Source: Gammaproteobacteria bacterium
GTDB taxonomy: Bacteria; Pseudomonadota; Gammaproteobacteria; Steroidobacterales; Woeseiaceae
Direction: 5' to 3'
Assembly: GCA_024640305.1 (NCBI GenBank)
Contig: JAHEFG010000005.1
Coordinates: 1 to 64,000, forward strand
Length of the DNA: 64,000 nt
Below, piece by piece: positions 1-7,464 of this stretch. The notes beneath the pieces are model-generated. The model was not told the DNA's origin. It made no database searches and was given only the letters and a program-made list of their open reading frames with translations. How positions within the stretch are numbered: position 1 is the first letter of the stretch; each line of letters opens with the position of its first letter. The position numbers and the translations under genes were made by a program.

Positions 1-2
1 TT

Positions 3-128
3 GTATCTGGATTGCGACATAACGCATTACGGGGCGTTGCTGCAGCCTCGGAACTGATCGAGCGAAAAAAACTGCTCGTGAACATCTCGGCTAGGTTTTG
101 CGCAACCACTCTATTCAACATAATCTAA
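3..128 (+). other. Possible 3' end of an unidentified ORF
   Basis: One frame stays open from the left edge for 41 codons and closes with TAA at 126-128. The predicted peptide is basic and has no recognisable motif. It may be the tail of a gene whose body lies outside the window. Because the open stretch is short this could equally be chance, and no function is proposed. Confidence 0.2.
98..126 (+). promoter_or_regulatory. Candidate sigma-70 promoter upstream of the c-di-GMP riboswitch
   Basis: A -35-like TTGCGC (98-103) and a -10-like TAATCT (121-126) are separated by exactly 17 nt. Transcription would start about 55 nt before the riboswitch aptamer. This rests on motif matching only. Confidence 0.3.
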
Positions 129-192
129 AAGTCGCAAATCGGAGACAGGTTTTCTTTTTTTTAATTAGTGTTATTCTCCGTTCCGTACACTG

Positions 193-272
193 AAAAAGGG
201 CAAACCAATCGAAAGATTGGGACGCAAAGCCACCGGTCTACGGGCTAACGCCTACGACAGCGGAGTTGCCAG
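193..272 (+). promoter_or_regulatory. Cyclic-di-GMP-I (GEMM-I) riboswitch aptamer
   Basis: The segment follows the GEMM-I layout closely: GGGCAAACC, then a 6-bp stem (205-210 with 215-220) capped by a GAAA tetraloop at 211-214, then GGGACGCAAAGCC, which carries the conserved internal-loop and tetraloop-receptor sequence, then CCGG and a second arm ending in GGAGTTGCC. This resembles the well-studied Vibrio Vc2 aptamer almost base for base in the core. In the family, c-di-GMP stacks between the two arms and controls the downstream gene. The expression platform would lie between about 273 and the start codon at 369, where TGCTCCA (near 312) can pair with TGGAGCA (near 356). Whether the switch is on or off cannot be decided by eye. 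Confidence 0.86.
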
Positions 273-368
273 TTAAGATACTGCTTCTGGGCACATTCGT
301 GCTCTGTGCTTTGCTCCATCAATCTCCAAAATGGGTTGCCCGTCTGCTAACAGGCTGGAGCACAACTC

Positions 369-1328
369 ATGCAAAAAAATGGACTTCTTCGAACGATAGC
401 GTTTGCTGCAAGACTCTCGGTTATCGCGCTCATCGTGAGCGGCTGCCTTACGCAGGAAGAGGGCGACACATCGTTCAGCGGAAATGCCGGCGATCCGGCG
501 GCCAATTCTCGACCAACGATTTCCGGCAATCCACCGGCGTCGATTCGTATGGACAGTCGGTATTCGTTTACTCCTTCGGTCAATGATGCCGACGGCGACA
601 GGCTAACGTTCAGCATTACGGGGCAGCCTGGTTGGACCGACTTTAATAACGCGACCGGCAGCCTCACCGGTACCCCGGGTTTTGGCGATGTCGATGATTA
701 CCGCAACATTGTCATCAGCGTCAGCGACGGCGATCTGTCAGCGAGCCTTGCGGCATTTTCGATCAGCGTAACAATGGATAACTCGGCGCCGACGATCTCG
801 GGTAACCCGCCGTCTCAAATCAACGTCGACAACCGATACAGCTTCACGCCTTCGGCAAGCGACCCTGATGGCGATGAGCTGACTTTTTCTGTTTCTGGGT
901 TGCCGGGCTGGGCGAGCTTCAATAACTCGAACGGCAGTATCACGGGCACGCCGACAGACGCCAATGTCGACACGTACAACAACATCAGCATCACGGTCTC
1001 GGATACGAGCAACGCAAGCACGACACTCGGACCGTTCTCGATTACCGTCAACGCGGTCAGCCTGGGATCGGTAACACTCGACTGGACACCCCCGACTCAA
1101 AACGAAGACGGCTCCGACCTGGTTGATCTCGATGGCTACAAGATCTACTGGAGAACAACGCCGGGCACAGGCGGCTACCCGAACTCAGTGACCGTGGAAA
1201 ACGAAGGTCTGACGTCCTACGTGGTCGAGAACCTCGCGCCGGGGACGTATGAGTTTGTGGCGACGTCGTTCAATACTGCGAGAGTTGAGAGCGCGTATTC
1301 GAATCCGGCGACAAAGGTGGTGCAGTAA
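369..1328 (+). CDS. Lipoprotein with two Ig-like (He_PIG/cadherin-like) repeats and a fibronectin-type C-terminus
   Basis: The 319-aa product begins with a lipoprotein signal ending in VSGC (Cys26), so it should be exported and lipid-anchored. Two about 90-residue repeats follow. Each contains a PTISGNPP start, a YSFTPS..D.DGD segment, a PGW..FN...GS.TGTP core and an I.VSD end, which is the pattern of putative Ig/He_PIG and cadherin-like domains. The last about 90 residues (LDWTPPTQNEDG onward) look like a fibronectin type III domain. Such proteins usually act in adhesion or matrix binding at the surface. The gene sits behind a c-di-GMP riboswitch, which supports a biofilm or attachment role; that role is inferred. 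A PrsR-type regulator follows 90 nt downstream on the same strand. Confidence 0.8.
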   Translation: MQKNGLLRTIAFAARLSVIALIVSGCLTQEEGDTSFSGNAGDPAANSRPTISGNPPASIRMDSRYSFTPSVNDADGDRLTFSITGQPGWTDFNNATGSLTGTPGFGDVDDYRNIVISVSDGDLSASLAAFSISVTMDNSAPTISGNPPSQINVDNRYSFTPSASDPDGDELTFSVSGLPGWASFNNSNGSITGTPTDANVDTYNNISITVSDTSNASTTLGPFSITVNAVSLGSVTLDWTPPTQNEDGSDLVDLDGYKIYWRTTPGTGGYPNSVTVENEGLTSYVVENLAPGTYEFVATSFNTARVESAYSNPATKVVQ

Positions 1329-1418
1329 CAGAGCACCACCCGAGCTCGATGCGGTGTCACACAGCAGTCTGTGACCTAAAGCCTCCACAGGGCGGTGCTA
1401 AAGTGGCACCATTAGCCC

Positions 1419-2813
1419 ATGACTGCAGACAGCCGCAAATTATTGATCGTCGAGGACGACCCGGGCCTCCTGAGCCAGCTCAAATGGTGCTTCGAAGGCT
1501 ATGACGTCTTTACGGCAGAGGATCGCCCCTCTGCCATTACCGAGTTGCGTCGGCACGAACCCATGGTCGTATTGCAGGATCTCGGTCTGCCCCCCAAACC
1601 GGAAGGTGTTGAGGAGGGGTTCCTCACGCTGGGCGAGATCCTGAAGCTCGCACCGCACACAAAAGTCATCGTGGTAACCGGTAACGGCGATCAGGAGAAC
1701 GCGCTCACATCGGTTGCTCAGGGCGCCTACGACTTCTATGAGAAGCCTGTCGATACCGACACGCTCAAATTGCTCGTCGACCGCGCCTTCAATATTGCGG
1801 AACTCGAGGCCGAAAACCGCAGATTGCAGAACAGGCTGCACGAATCGCCCCTGGCCGGCATCGTGGCCGCGAGTGAAGGCATGCTTGCTGTTTGCCGCAT
1901 GATCGAGAAGATTGCACCAACCGACGTTACGACATTGCTGCTTGGCGAAAGCGGTACGGGCAAGGAACTGCTTGCGCGGGCACTGCATAACCTGAGTCCT
2001 CGCGCAGAGAATAAATTTATCGCCATCAACTGCGCGGCGATTCCGGAAAACCTGCTCGAGTCCGAGTTGTTCGGTCACGAAAAAGGTGCGTTCACGGGCG
2101 CGCACAAAACCACACCCGGCAAAGTTGAGCTCGCTAACGGCGGCACCTTGTTCCTCGATGAGATCGGCGACATGCCGCTCGCATTGCAGGCCAAGATGCT
2201 GCGTTTCCTGCAGGAACGCGTTATCGAACGTGTTGGTGGTCGAGAAGAAATTTCAGTTGACGTGCGTGTTGTCTGCGCCACGAACCAGAATCCAGAGGGG
2301 CTCATCAAGAAAGGTTTGTTCCGCGAGGATCTTTACTACCGCGTTAGTGAAATCACGATCAACATTCCACCGTATCGGGACCGCGAAGAGGGCCGCCTGA
2401 TTCTGGCGCGTACGCTGCTTTTGAAGTACTGCAAATCGCAGGGTAAGGCGATCAACGGCTTCACGGAAGATGCGGTGCAGGCCATTGAATCGTATAACTG
2501 GCCCGGCAATGTGCGTGAGCTTGAGAACAAGATCAAAGGTGCCGTGATCATGGCTGACGGCAAGCTGGTTACGGCGGCGGATCTCGGTATTGAAGCGGGC
2601 GAGGGTGCAGACGAGTCATTTAATCTTCGTGAAGTGCGCCAGCAAGCCGAGTCGAAGGCGATTCGCGTCGCATTGACGAAGTGCTACGGCAATATTTCCA
2701 AAGCGGCGGAAATGCTGGGGATCACTCGACCGACGTTATACGACCTGTTGAGCAAGTATGGGTTAAGCGCGGAAGGGTATTCGAAGAAAGCAGCGTTGGG
2801 CCGGGACGATTAG
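1419..2813 (+). CDS. prsR: PEP-CTERM-box response regulator, PrsR-like sigma-54 activator
   Basis: This is a 464-aa NtrC-type regulator. The receiver domain (1-130) has the acidic pocket VEDD and the likely phospho-acceptor Asp54 in LQDLGLPP. The AAA+ domain has GESGTGKE and the sigma-54-contacting GAFTGA motif, and a Fis-type HTH lies at the C-terminus (ISKAAEMLGITRPTLYDLL). The receiver sequence (LKWCFE..DV, DLGLPP..EGVEEGF.TL, VTGNGD.ENAL..A..GAYDFYEKP) is characteristic of PrsR, which activates sigma-54 promoters of PEP-CTERM protein genes in exopolysaccharide-producing bacteria. Its usual partner kinase PrsK and the exosortase genes are not in this window, so it is an orphan here. Its stop codon overlaps that of the convergent glrR by 4 nt. 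Confidence 0.82.
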   Translation: MTADSRKLLIVEDDPGLLSQLKWCFEGYDVFTAEDRPSAITELRRHEPMVVLQDLGLPPKPEGVEEGFLTLGEILKLAPHTKVIVVTGNGDQENALTSVAQGAYDFYEKPVDTDTLKLLVDRAFNIAELEAENRRLQNRLHESPLAGIVAASEGMLAVCRMIEKIAPTDVTTLLLGESGTGKELLARALHNLSPRAENKFIAINCAAIPENLLESELFGHEKGAFTGAHKTTPGKVELANGGTLFLDEIGDMPLALQAKMLRFLQERVIERVGGREEISVDVRVVCATNQNPEGLIKKGLFREDLYYRVSEITINIPPYRDREEGRLILARTLLLKYCKSQGKAINGFTEDAVQAIESYNWPGNVRELENKIKGAVIMADGKLVTAADLGIEAGEGADESFNLREVRQQAESKAIRVALTKCYGNISKAAEMLGITRPTLYDLLSKYGLSAEGYSKKAALGRDD

Positions 2814-4162
2814 CGGGTCTTGAACTGGTCCGGGTTCAGCTCGTGCCGAGCCAGCAACTTATAAAAATCCGTTCTGTTGCGTTTCGCGAGGCGCGCCGCC
2901 TGGCTGACGTTACCCATAGTGATCTGCAGAATTTGCGACAGGTAATTGCGCGTAAATTCATCGCGTGCGTCGGAGAAAGACGCGAGTTTGCCGCCATGCT
3001 CCCCGAGTGATTGCTGTACCAGTTCAGCACTGATGACGGGTGATCGCGACAGAGCGACGTTTTGTCGTACGACGTTATACAACTGACGGATGTTTCCCGG
3101 CCACTCAGCGGTAACCAGCATTTCCACTGCCTCCGGTGCATACACTTTGCGTTCCTGTCCTGCCTCCTGCGAGATAGTCTGCAGGAATTTCGCGACGAGC
3201 AGCGGAATGTCTTCGCGCCTTTCGTCCAGCGTCGGAATCTTGATGTTGACGACATTGAGCCGGTAATAGAGGTCTTCCCGGAAGCGCCCTTCACGCAGTA
3301 GCGTTTGCAGGTCACGATGCGTGGCCGAAATGACCCGTACGTCAACCTGCAGAGCTTCTGTACTGCCGACCGGTCGAACCTGGTGTTCCTGCAGAACGCG
3401 CAAAAGTTTTACCTGTAGTCGCATCGGCATGTCACCGATTTCATCGAGCATCAACGTGCCGCCTTCGGCTGACTGAAACAGGCCCTTGTGCGTACGTGTC
3501 GCACCCGTGAAGGCGCCTTTCTCGTGGCCGAACAATTCAGACTCGAGCAGATTTTCCGCCATCGCGCTGCAGTTGATAGCGACAAACGGTTTGTTGTGCC
3601 GTGGGCTCGCATTATGGATCGCATTGGCGAGTAGTTCTTTGCCGGTGCCGCTCTCGCCCGTAATCAAGACTCTGGCGTCGGTTGCAGCAACCATCTTCGC
3701 CTGTTGCAGGACTTCCTTCATGCCCTGGTTGCGAGTAATGATCTTCGCTGCCCAGCCTTCTTCGACATCGGACGAGCCAGACACCTTCAAAGCCTTTTCA
3801 ACGGTAATCATTAACTCGTCTTTGTCGATCGGTTTGGTCAGGAATCCAAACGCGCCACTTTGCGTCGCGAGTACGGCGTCCGGGATCGTGCCATGCGCAG
3901 TAATAATGACGACGCGCAGTCCCGGTGAACGCGTCTGCAGTTCCTTCAGCAGCCCGATGCCGTCCATCTTGTCCATGCGCAGGTCGGTTATGACAAGGTC
4001 GGGCGAAAACCGGTTGAGCGTGGCGAGCGCCAGATGCGCGCTCTCGACAGCTTCGACGTCATAGCCCTCGGCGCGCAGGCGGATGCTCAGCAAGCGCAGG
4101 AGTCCTGGGTCGTCATCGACGAGAAGAATCTTGCCTTTGATTTGTGCTTTTGGGGTGGCCAT
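2810..4162 (-). CDS. glrR: GlrR/QseF-type sigma-54-dependent response regulator
   Basis: This 450-aa NtrC-family protein has a receiver with Asp60 as phospho-acceptor (LVITDLRM). The receiver signature VDDDPGLLRLL...DLRMDKMDG..., followed by TAHG.IPDAV.AT..G.F.FLTKP, closely matches GlrR. The AAA+ domain has GESGTGKE, GAFTGA and a DEIGDM Walker B, and a C-terminal HTH follows. In enterobacteria GlrR is phosphorylated by GlrK, with the QseG lipoprotein as accessory factor, and drives sigma-54 promoters such as that of the small RNA glmY. It is the last gene of a minus-strand run, galE, glrK, qseG, glrR, with a 44-nt gap from qseG. Targets in this organism are unknown. Confidence 0.88.
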   Translation of the reverse strand: MATPKAQIKGKILLVDDDPGLLRLLSIRLRAEGYDVEAVESAHLALATLNRFSPDLVITDLRMDKMDGIGLLKELQTRSPGLRVVIITAHGTIPDAVLATQSGAFGFLTKPIDKDELMITVEKALKVSGSSDVEEGWAAKIITRNQGMKEVLQQAKMVAATDARVLITGESGTGKELLANAIHNASPRHNKPFVAINCSAMAENLLESELFGHEKGAFTGATRTHKGLFQSAEGGTLMLDEIGDMPMRLQVKLLRVLQEHQVRPVGSTEALQVDVRVISATHRDLQTLLREGRFREDLYYRLNVVNIKIPTLDERREDIPLLVAKFLQTISQEAGQERKVYAPEAVEMLVTAEWPGNIRQLYNVVRQNVALSRSPVISAELVQQSLGEHGGKLASFSDARDEFTRNYLSQILQITMGNVSQAARLAKRNRTDFYKLLARHELNPDQFKTR

Positions 4163-4206
4163 GGCTACAGGTTAGAGAGATTTAGTTAAGTCGGCAATAG
4201 CTCGAA

Positions 4207-4824
4207 TTACGGATCCTGAGCCCGAATAGAGCGTTCGATCGACGTAATAGCCTCGAGTTTGTCTTCAGCTTCCTCGAGCTCCTTTTGTAGACGACGGTTT
4301 TCTGCCTCAGCGCTGGCCAGCCTCGCACTTGTAGCCGTTTCCTGCGATTGTGCCGCACGCGACGTTGCGGCTCTGAGTCGGCGCACCTCGGCTTTTGCGA
4401 CGATTAACTGCTCCACAGATTTGAGGTGAATTGTTGCGAGCGATATCTCCGCTTGCGTCATCAGTGGTGCCTGAGTTAGCAACTCGCGCAGCAGCGACTG
4501 CGCCATTTCAGCGTTGAATTCAGCATGTCCGGGCGTCGCCAGAACCAATGCGTAACGAAGATCGGTGGACGGCCCCGGCGTCAGCGTCGAAGCAGATCGT
4601 GCGTCAGCGTAAATTTCAGCCTGGGTCGCTGGATCACCGGCGGCGAGCTTGTACATTTCCTGCAAATACTGATCGGCTTCTGGTGCTCCGAGAATACCGA
4701 CGTCTTCCGCTGCCGACGATTTGCGCATGCCCGACATGAGTTCTTTCGTCTGTGCACAACCGCCCAGCAGCAACACGACCAAGATCGTCGCTGCGAGGGT
4801 TTTTGCACCTGTGCTCAGTCGCAT
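4207..4824 (-). CDS. qseG: QseG-like lipoprotein of the GlrK/GlrR system
   Basis: The 205-aa product has a lipoprotein signal (VVLLLGGC), a helical middle part, and a charged C-terminal coiled coil rich in Glu, Lys and Arg (AEAENRRLQKELEEAEDKLE). It lies between the kinase and the response regulator, as qseG/yfhG does in enterobacteria, where the outer-membrane lipoprotein touches the kinase and modulates its activity. The start was placed at ATG 4824, one nt beyond the kinase stop, because it gives a clean signal peptide. A longer frame to 5091 runs inside the kinase and is rejected. The sequence is poorly conserved, so the name rests mainly on context and architecture. Confidence 0.75.
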   Translation of the reverse strand: MRLSTGAKTLAATILVVLLLGGCAQTKELMSGMRKSSAAEDVGILGAPEADQYLQEMYKLAAGDPATQAEIYADARSASTLTPGPSTDLRYALVLATPGHAEFNAEMAQSLLRELLTQAPLMTQAEISLATIHLKSVEQLIVAKAEVRRLRAATSRAAQSQETATSARLASAEAENRRLQKELEEAEDKLEAITSIERSIRAQDP

Positions 4825-4825
4825 C

Positions 4826-6292
4826 TTATGCATTGGCCGCCAACTTTGTTTGTTCTGCGACGCGCTTCTGCGGAATATCAATGCGGAAGTGCGCGCCCGA
4901 AAACTCTCCCGAATCGACCAGTTCCACCGAGCCCTCGTGAGCCTGGATGCACTCCAGCACCACCGATAAGCCGATGCCCGTACCGGCGACCTGACCACCT
5001 TGTTCACGGCGTCCCTGGAAAAAGGCCTCAAAAATACGCGGGCTTTCTTCGTCGGGAATGCCAGGTCCGGTGTCGCCAAACTCGAGCACAAAGCTCGATG
5101 GTGTCTGACTCGCCCGGATGGTTATGTAGCCGCCCTTGGGCGTGAACTTAATCGCATTCGATAGCAGATTATCTAGGACTGTACGGATTTTGTCGCGATC
5201 TGCGTTCACAAACAGGTCATCAATTTCGAGCTTTAACTGAATATGAGCCGCTTTCAGTGCCAATCGTTGCTCTTTGGCAACCGAAATGACCAGCGCTCGC
5301 AACGGGAAGTCCGAAAGCGTCAACACCTCGGTCTTGGTCTGCCAGGCGCTGAAGCTCAGCAGGTTCTCAATGAGTTGCTGTAATTTGAGTCCGTTAACTC
5401 GCAGGATGTCAGTCACTTCGCGCTGCGGTTGATCCAGTTCACCCACAGTTCCGTCGAGCAGCAATTCGGTGCCCTCGCGGATGTTAGCCAACGGCGTCTT
5501 GAGTTCATGCGACATATGGCGGAGAAACTTGTTTTTCTCTTGAGCCAGTTCCAGCAAGCGAATACGCAGCCATTCCAACTGTTGCCCGAGGCGCTCTAGA
5601 TCAGTTGGCCCTTTAACCGCTATCGGTTTGGAAAAGCCGCTCTGGCCCAGTTGACTAATAGCCGTATCCAACTGACGAATCGGTTTTGCCACAAGCAGGA
5701 TAAAGAACAATACGAGAATCAGTGTTCCTGGCACCAGCGCAGCAACCTGCCAGGCCGACACCCGCTGTGCGCGTCGAGTGCTGTCCTGCAGTGCCTTGAG
5801 TTCGGCTTCGACGAATGCGCTTAGCGCCCTGGTCAGTTCGCCTGCTCGTTGCCGCAGTGGCGCAAACTCCGCAATCGCCGCCTCTGCCTCGGCATTGCCA
5901 AGTCCGTCCTGAGAAAGGGTGGTGACGATGTGTCTTGCGCCTGCGGCAATCGATGCTTCCAGCGCTGTGGCCCCGGCCTCGGCCGCAAGCGGCGCCATCG
6001 CTGCAAGTCTATCCTCGACACTTTCGAGGTCCTGCTGCATAAGCTGCAGGCTATCCGGATTCCCCAGCACCTGGTATTGGCGGGCAACACGCTCGAGTGA
6101 CCCGATTCGCTCCACGAGCAGGCGGTTATTTTCGGCGGCCGTGACGCCGCTGGTGACCAGTTGTTCGCTCTGCTCGGCAAGGCGATCGAGATTGACCAGT
6201 GCCCAAATGACCGCAATGAGAAGCGGTAAGCCCACTAACCCGAAGCCTACGAGAATCAGGCCGTTAAGAGACTTTGGGCGGTAGATTTTCAT
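4826..6292 (-). CDS. glrK: GlrK/QseE-type sensor histidine kinase
   Basis: The 488-aa membrane kinase has an N-terminal transmembrane segment (about 10-30), a helical periplasmic region of about 150 residues, a second transmembrane segment (about 185-206), a HAMP linker, a HisKA domain with phospho-accepting His262 (MSHELKTPLANIREG), and an HATPase domain with N, D and G boxes (DNLLSNAIKF, GDTGPGIP, GTGIGLSVV). Its position beside qseG and glrR, and the short HisKA signature, support GlrK. The gene starts 30 nt downstream of the galE stop, so co-transcription from the galE promoter is likely. The signal sensed is unknown; in enterobacteria the system responds to envelope conditions. Confidence 0.85.
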   Translation of the reverse strand: MKIYRPKSLNGLILVGFGLVGLPLLIAVIWALVNLDRLAEQSEQLVTSGVTAAENNRLLVERIGSLERVARQYQVLGNPDSLQLMQQDLESVEDRLAAMAPLAAEAGATALEASIAAGARHIVTTLSQDGLGNAEAEAAIAEFAPLRQRAGELTRALSAFVEAELKALQDSTRRAQRVSAWQVAALVPGTLILVLFFILLVAKPIRQLDTAISQLGQSGFSKPIAVKGPTDLERLGQQLEWLRIRLLELAQEKNKFLRHMSHELKTPLANIREGTELLLDGTVGELDQPQREVTDILRVNGLKLQQLIENLLSFSAWQTKTEVLTLSDFPLRALVISVAKEQRLALKAAHIQLKLEIDDLFVNADRDKIRTVLDNLLSNAIKFTPKGGYITIRASQTPSSFVLEFGDTGPGIPDEESPRIFEAFFQGRREQGGQVAGTGIGLSVVLECIQAHEGSVELVDSGEFSGAHFRIDIPQKRVAEQTKLAANA

Positions 6293-6322
6293 ACTCGAAG
6301 TGTAGCACCGACGACAGCTTGT

Positions 6323-7333
6323 TCAGCCTGCCCAGTAAGCGCCTGGATCCTGTGCAGCGATTTTGCGTTCCCACTCAAGGCTGGTACTCACGATCGTGTC
6401 AAGGTCATCGAACTCGGGCGTCCAGCCAAGCACTTTTCGTATTTTTTGGGCCACTGAAATCAGTTCCGGCGGATCTCCGGCACGCCGCGGCTCTTCCGTG
6501 ATGTGCAGCGGCTGTCCATTTGCTCTTTCAACTGCGGCCAGTACTTCGCGCACGCTGTATCCGTGTCCGTAACCACAATTCAGAGTGGCCGATTTACCGC
6601 CACCCCTGAGATACGTCAGTGCATCCAGATGTGCGGTCGCAAGGTCCTGAACGTGAATGTAATCGCGTAACCCGGTGCCGTCCGGCGTCGGGAAATCGGT
6701 GCCGAATATACTCACGCCCGGCCGGCGTCCGGTTGCGGCCTCGCACGCTACCTTAACGAGTAGCGTGGCCTTCGGCGTCGACTGACCTATTGTGCCGGTT
6801 GGCTCGCAACCCGCGACATTGAAATAGCGCAACGCCACGTAGCTGGGTCCTCCGGCAAACGCGAGGTCGCGCAGCATCCACTCAGTCATGAGTTTGGAGC
6901 TGCCATACGGATTGATCGGGCGCGTCGGCGTGCTCTCGGAAGCCACCCCGTCCGGCGGAATTCCGTAAACGGCCGCAGTCGATGAGAAGACGACGTGTTT
7001 CACACCGTGCCGATTGGATACCTCGAGCAGTGTGCGGCTGTTGGCCGTGTTGTTGCCGTAATATTTCAGGGGGTCGGAGACCGACTCGGGCACAATCGTG
7101 TGTGCCGCAAAATGCATGACGGTGTCGATGTCGTGTTCGGCGAAAATCCGCTCCAGCAGGGCTGCATCACCGGTGTCACCGATGACCAGTTTGCCGGCAG
7201 TTACCGCCGCTTCAAAACCTGTGCTGAGGTTGTCAAGCGTGATAACGTCTTCGCCTGCACTACCTAGTTGTCGTACGACGTGGCTGCCAATGTAGCCGGC
7301 GCCGCCCGTGACGAGAATCTTGCTATTTGCCAT
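6323..7333 (-). CDS. galE: UDP-glucose 4-epimerase GalE
   Basis: This 336-aa extended short-chain dehydrogenase/reductase interconverts UDP-glucose and UDP-galactose with bound NAD and supplies galactose units for surface polysaccharide or lipopolysaccharide. The Rossmann glycine motif GGAGYIG is at 10-16, the catalytic Ser/Thr lies in SSTAAVYG (118-119), and the YxxxK pair is Tyr143/Lys147 (NPYGSSK). The length matches the family. It is the first gene of the minus-strand group leading into glrK, and is divergent from the metalloprotease lipoprotein gene, sharing a 131-nt intergenic region. Confidence 0.93.
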   Translation of the reverse strand: MANSKILVTGGAGYIGSHVVRQLGSAGEDVITLDNLSTGFEAAVTAGKLVIGDTGDAALLERIFAEHDIDTVMHFAAHTIVPESVSDPLKYYGNNTANSRTLLEVSNRHGVKHVVFSSTAAVYGIPPDGVASESTPTRPINPYGSSKLMTEWMLRDLAFAGGPSYVALRYFNVAGCEPTGTIGQSTPKATLLVKVACEAATGRRPGVSIFGTDFPTPDGTGLRDYIHVQDLATAHLDALTYLRGGGKSATLNCGYGHGYSVREVLAAVERANGQPLHITEEPRRAGDPPELISVAQKIRKVLGWTPEFDDLDTIVSTSLEWERKIAAQDPGAYWAG

Positions 7334-7464
7334 TTTTTCCGCCCGTTACGTCAGTTAGGCCGAATTTGTGAACTCAGGCCGCGTTCAGGTGACAAAGTTT
7401 ATCAATACTGGGGCGATGAATACGGACTTGTATCGCACTATATTATGTGACCAAGGAGCTTTGA

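Noticed and set aside
266-586. A TTG-started 106-codon frame overlapping the riboswitch end and lipoprotein start.
   Set aside because: It has no ribosome site or domain and overlaps the well-supported lipoprotein frame.
1356-1375. Hairpin GTCACA/TGTGAC after the first lipoprotein as a terminator.
   Set aside because: The stem has only six pairs and no T-run follows.
1401-1418. TGGCAC just before prsR as a sigma-54 -24 element.
   Set aside because: The -12 element TTGCW is absent at the required spacing; the bases there read GCCCA.
3062-7284. A shared 14-mer TTGTCGTACGACGT, containing the palindrome GTCGTACGAC, near 3063 and 7268.
   Set aside because: Both copies are inside coding sequence and encode the same short peptide (VVRQ) in glrR and galE on the same strand; coincidence of codons explains it.
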